64,000 nt of DNA from UBA6168 sp965222975 (lineage in GTDB: Bacteria > Bacteroidota > Bacteroidia > Chitinophagales > Saprospiraceae), in the NCBI GenBank assembly GCA_965222975.1, contig CBDCVJ010000069.1, positions 3,840 to 67,839 of the forward strand, written 5' to 3'. Position numbers and translations under genes: made by a program. The notes beneath the pieces are model-generated. The model searched no databases, was not told the origin of the DNA, and saw only the letters and a list, made by a program, of their open reading frames with translations. This document shows, one piece after another, positions 61,991 to 64,000 of this stretch (its first letter is position 1; every line of letters starts with the position of its first letter).

Positions 61991-62065
61991 TGAATAGATG
62001 ATAGATGTGTTTATAGCATTTGGCTTCCCCTCGATAAATCGAGGGGTTACAAGATGTTAGATGTT
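61991..62065 (-). repeat. REP-like flank of the transposase, right copy
   Basis: In the minus reading AACATCTAACATCTTGTAAC, then CCCCTCGA / TCGAGGGG with a 4-nt loop, a variable part and CATCTATCATCTATTCA. It is an inverted copy of 61351-61426 with the stem changed on both sides, so the structure is kept while the sequence differs. Confidence 0.75.
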
Positions 62066-62245
62066 AACCCCATCGTTGTCACAGGGCATTAAAGAAGTCA
62101 TTTATCTATGAAAATAAGGAAAAGGGAAAATGTCAACTGCATTGACTATCCATATCCCAATGGTTCTTTGCTCCAGCAACGAACCTTGTCTTTGAAAGCA
62201 GGGGGAGTTCTGCGCAAACTGAGTTATCATATTTTTTGAGAGATT

Positions 62246-62370
62246 CCGCCCGTTACAAAAATTATTTCGGGCGAAATGTGGGTCAAAAAAAGTACATATC
62301 GCCAGAAATAAAAAAGACCAGCTCACAACGAACTGATCTTTAATATTTTATAAAACAATTTTATCCCAAT
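62246..62370 (-). repeat. Second copy of the palindrome-terminator module
   Basis: CGCCCGTTACAAAAATTATT..., the half palindrome and the following hairpin closely match 55865-55992, through to the shared TTTTATAAAACAATTTTAT end. Both copies follow the stop codon of a minus-strand gene (pheS here). Confidence 0.75.
62313..62341 (-). terminator. Terminator of pheS
   Basis: AAAGACCAG / CTGATCTTT (one mismatch) with a run of T on the minus strand, homologous in position to the terminator at 55931-55959. Confidence 0.65.
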
Positions 62371-63402
62371 TCAAATCACCGACGCAAACTGCTTCAAAAA
62401 CCTTACATCATTTTCAAATAGCAGTCGAATATCGTGAATATCATACAGCCGCATCGCCTGCCGCTCTATACCCATGCCAAATGCAAAGCCCGAATATCTA
62501 TCAGGATCAATATTGCAATTCTCTAAAACATTTGGATCCACCATGCCGCAACCAAGGATTTCCAGCCAGCCAGTGCCTTTCGAGAGGCGGTAATTTTTTT
62601 CATTGTCCATGCCGATCCACACATCCATTTCGGCACTCGGTTCGGTGAACGGGAAGTAACTCGGACGCAGGCGGATTTTTGGGGTACCGAACATCTCCTG
62701 GGCAAAGTACATCAACGTCTGCTTCATATCGGCGAAGCTGACCCCCTCATCAACATACAACCCTTCCACTTGATGGAACTGTGCATGTGAACGGGCACTG
62801 ATCGTCTCGTTGCGATATACCCGCCCTGGCGCAATGACCCGAATTGGTGGTTCTTGCGACATCATCACCCGTGCCTGCACAGGCGAAGTGTGAGTACGGA
62901 GCAAAAGTTCCTTGCTGTCTTTCAGATAAAAAGTATCCTGCATATCGCGGGCAGGATGATCCTCGGGCGTGTTCATGGCCGTGAAGTTGTGCCAGTCGTC
63001 CTCGATCTCTGGACCTTCCGCTACAGCAAAGCCCATTCGTTGGAAAATGGTAACTATGCGGTTCATGGTGGTGGCAATGGGATGGCGGCTGCCAAGCGGC
63101 AATGGCTCGCCGGGCATGGTGAGGTCGAGGGCATGGGCGCTGGCTTCGTCGGCAGCGCTTTCGAGCGACTCTTTTAGCTCGGCAAACTTATTTTCCGCCG
63201 TTACTTTGGCTTTATTGACCAATTGACCGTATTCTTTTTTCCGTTCGTTCGGAACATTTCTAATTTCGCCGAACAGTGGCTTGATCGTATTCTTGGCACC
63301 GAGGTATTTGATGCGGAATTGTTCCAGCTCTTCCGCTGTCTGTGGATTAGCAGCTTCAATGGCTTCGATGACCTGCTCTACTTTATTGAATATGTCGGAC
63401 AT
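62371..63402 (-). CDS. pheS: Phenylalanyl-tRNA synthetase alpha subunit
   Basis: A 343-residue class II synthetase subunit that, with PheT, charges tRNA-Phe. N-terminal coiled coil (about 1-90), then motif 2 region APGRVYRNETISARSHAQFHQVEGLYV, and motif 3 FAFGMGIERQAMRLYDIHDIR with ILGCGMVDPNV before it. Usual length. pheT is not adjacent, as is common in Bacteroidota. The -7 box at 63517-63524 precedes it; its leader ends in a 24-nt word shared with the divergent neighbour. Confidence 0.97.
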   Translation of the reverse strand: MSDIFNKVEQVIEAIEAANPQTAEELEQFRIKYLGAKNTIKPLFGEIRNVPNERKKEYGQLVNKAKVTAENKFAELKESLESAADEASAHALDLTMPGEPLPLGSRHPIATTMNRIVTIFQRMGFAVAEGPEIEDDWHNFTAMNTPEDHPARDMQDTFYLKDSKELLLRTHTSPVQARVMMSQEPPIRVIAPGRVYRNETISARSHAQFHQVEGLYVDEGVSFADMKQTLMYFAQEMFGTPKIRLRPSYFPFTEPSAEMDVWIGMDNEKNYRLSKGTGWLEILGCGMVDPNVLENCNIDPDRYSGFAFGMGIERQAMRLYDIHDIRLLFENDVRFLKQFASVI

Positions 63403-63405
63403 TAG

Positions 63406-63601
63406 TTAAATGGTTGAAATGGCTTGAATCCCGAAGTAAATCCGGGACAAGTGGTTTTAATGGTTGATTGAGCCAAATGTTACATTTTCCTTCAATCACC
63501 TTAAAATCAAAGGATGCAAAAGTAATTATTAAAACCCTTTTTTTGCACCCTCCGTTCCATCTCCAAACCATTTAACCATTCAAGCCATTTCAACCATTTA
63601 A
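63406..63601. repeat. Inverted repeat arms flanking the pheS / O-antigen-ligase promoter region
   Basis: Arms 63406-63429 and 63578-63601 are perfect 24-bp complements, separated by 148 bp. They end 3 nt before the pheS ATG and 1 nt before the divergent ATG, so both genes have the same leader sequence ATTCAAGCCATTTCAACC... just before their start. Confidence 0.85.
63517..63524 (-). promoter_or_regulatory. -7 box for pheS, inside the inverted-repeat segment
   Basis: TACTTTTG on the minus strand matches TAnnTTTG, about 115 nt before the pheS ATG. No clear -33 TTG at the normal distance. Confidence 0.45.
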
Positions 63602-63602
63602 T

Positions 63603-64000
63603 ATGCAAACCCTTCTTCAGTCATACAAAGCGCAATCGTTGATCTTCCTGTTCATCTGGGTGGTGAGCATGGTGCTGTCGGCGGAGTTTGTATTGTCCGT
63701 TTCGATGATTGGGTTGTTAGTGTTGGCGTTGTTCCAATTGGAAATAGATGGGCCGAAGGTGCGGGTGTTTTTCCGAAAAAGTTTAAAAGAGAATTTTCGA
63801 AAATATTGGAATTATAAAGCGTGGCTGGCAGTGAGTGTGCCTTTTTTATTGGTATTGATTTCGGTGCTGTGGTCGAGCGACGTGGATTATACGTTAGAGC
63901 GGCTGCGAATTAAATTACCATTTTTAGTGCTGCCTTTTGCCTTTGCGAGTATGCCGACGCTCCGCAAAAAAGAAATATTTACCATCCTTTATTTTTTATT
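63603..64000 (+). CDS. O-antigen ligase/polymerase-like membrane protein (partial, 5' end)
   Basis: ATG at 63603 opens a frame that runs to the end of the window (132 codons, no stop). Hydrophobic helices lie at about 11-28, 30-46 and 76-92 (WLAVSVPFLLVLISVLW), followed by SSDVDYTLERLRIKLPFLVLPFAFA. The W-S-x-D...ERLRxKLPFL pattern after the third helix is typical of the O-antigen ligase (Wzy_C/WaaL) family in Bacteroidota. It probably acts in surface polysaccharide assembly. Cut by the window edge. Confidence 0.7.
   Translation, partial: MQTLLQSYKAQSLIFLFIWVVSMVLSAEFVLSVSMIGLLVLALFQLEIDGPKVRVFFRKSLKENFRKYWNYKAWLAVSVPFLLVLISVLWSSDVDYTLERLRIKLPFLVLPFAFASMPTLRKKEIFTILYFL

Noticed and set aside
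62102..62326. 74-codon minus-strand frame
   Set aside because: Runs through the duplicated flank and palindrome module; no protein features.
1..64000. tRNA, rRNA or known riboswitch genes
   Set aside because: No cloverleaf-like sequence, rRNA signature or recognised aptamer was found by eye; a covariance-model search would be needed to exclude short RNAs.

Overview
The window looks like a chromosomal piece of a Bacteroidota bacterium, probably of the Saprospiria (Saprospiraceae/Lewinella-like) group. The evidence is: type IX secretion (T9SS) C-terminal sorting domains of both type A and type B; SprB repeats; -7 promoter boxes of the Bacteroidota form TAnnTTTG in front of many genes; almost no Shine-Dalgarno sequences; a DUF5916 outer-membrane protein; and ExbD, LemA and TPM-domain proteins typical of the phylum. 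The lineage is inferred from these features; no database search was possible. No rRNA, tRNA or CRISPR array was seen.

Layout. 0-8 kb: a Tat-exported sugar isomerase-like TIM barrel, then the core operon rimP-nusA-infB (minus strand), a secreted unknown and acylphosphatase. 8-12 kb: a fatty-acid desaturase and a DUF5916 beta-barrel protein. 12-24 kb: a large T9SS cargo with dockerin-like, cohesin-like and SprB modules, then nadE, mscS, rsmA, pdxA, gltX, a NodB deacetylase, exbD and an M29 aminopeptidase. 25-29 kb: a metal-homeostasis locus with a DtxR/MntR repressor carrying its own palindromic operator, a metal-binding protein and an ABC ATPase, but no permease gene. 29-35 kb: a frameshifted lipoprotein, a T9SS type B cargo, an ECF sigma factor and a HAMP-PAS histidine kinase. 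35-40 kb: lemA with two TPM-domain genes and a sodium:solute symporter. 40-49 kb: a T9SS serine protease, an ApbE fusion protein, a Gfo/Idh/MocA oxidoreductase and an MltD-like transglycosylase, followed by gatA (49.5-51 kb).

51-62.3 kb is the accessory part. It holds an overlapping RNA ligase / HD-Pnk gene pair (RNA repair), a Shedu-like (DUF4263) nuclease candidate, a frameshifted DUF234-type AAA ATPase, a three-gene secreted/surface cluster ending in a tail-fibre-like protein, an Mrr-like membrane protein, and an IS200/RAYT-type transposase flanked by inverted REP-like elements. Several stretches of 53-56 kb reappear in degraded form at 61-62.4 kb, which suggests an old partial duplication. 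The window closes with pheS and the start of a divergent O-antigen-ligase-like gene; the two share the same 24-nt leader just before their start codons.

The most unusual overall feature is the density of long, often perfect inverted repeats in the intergenic gaps (arms up to 30 bp). Some lie 13-14 nt before a start codon. Related repeat sequence has also entered coding regions in frame (gatA, rsmA, and the C-terminus of the symporter).
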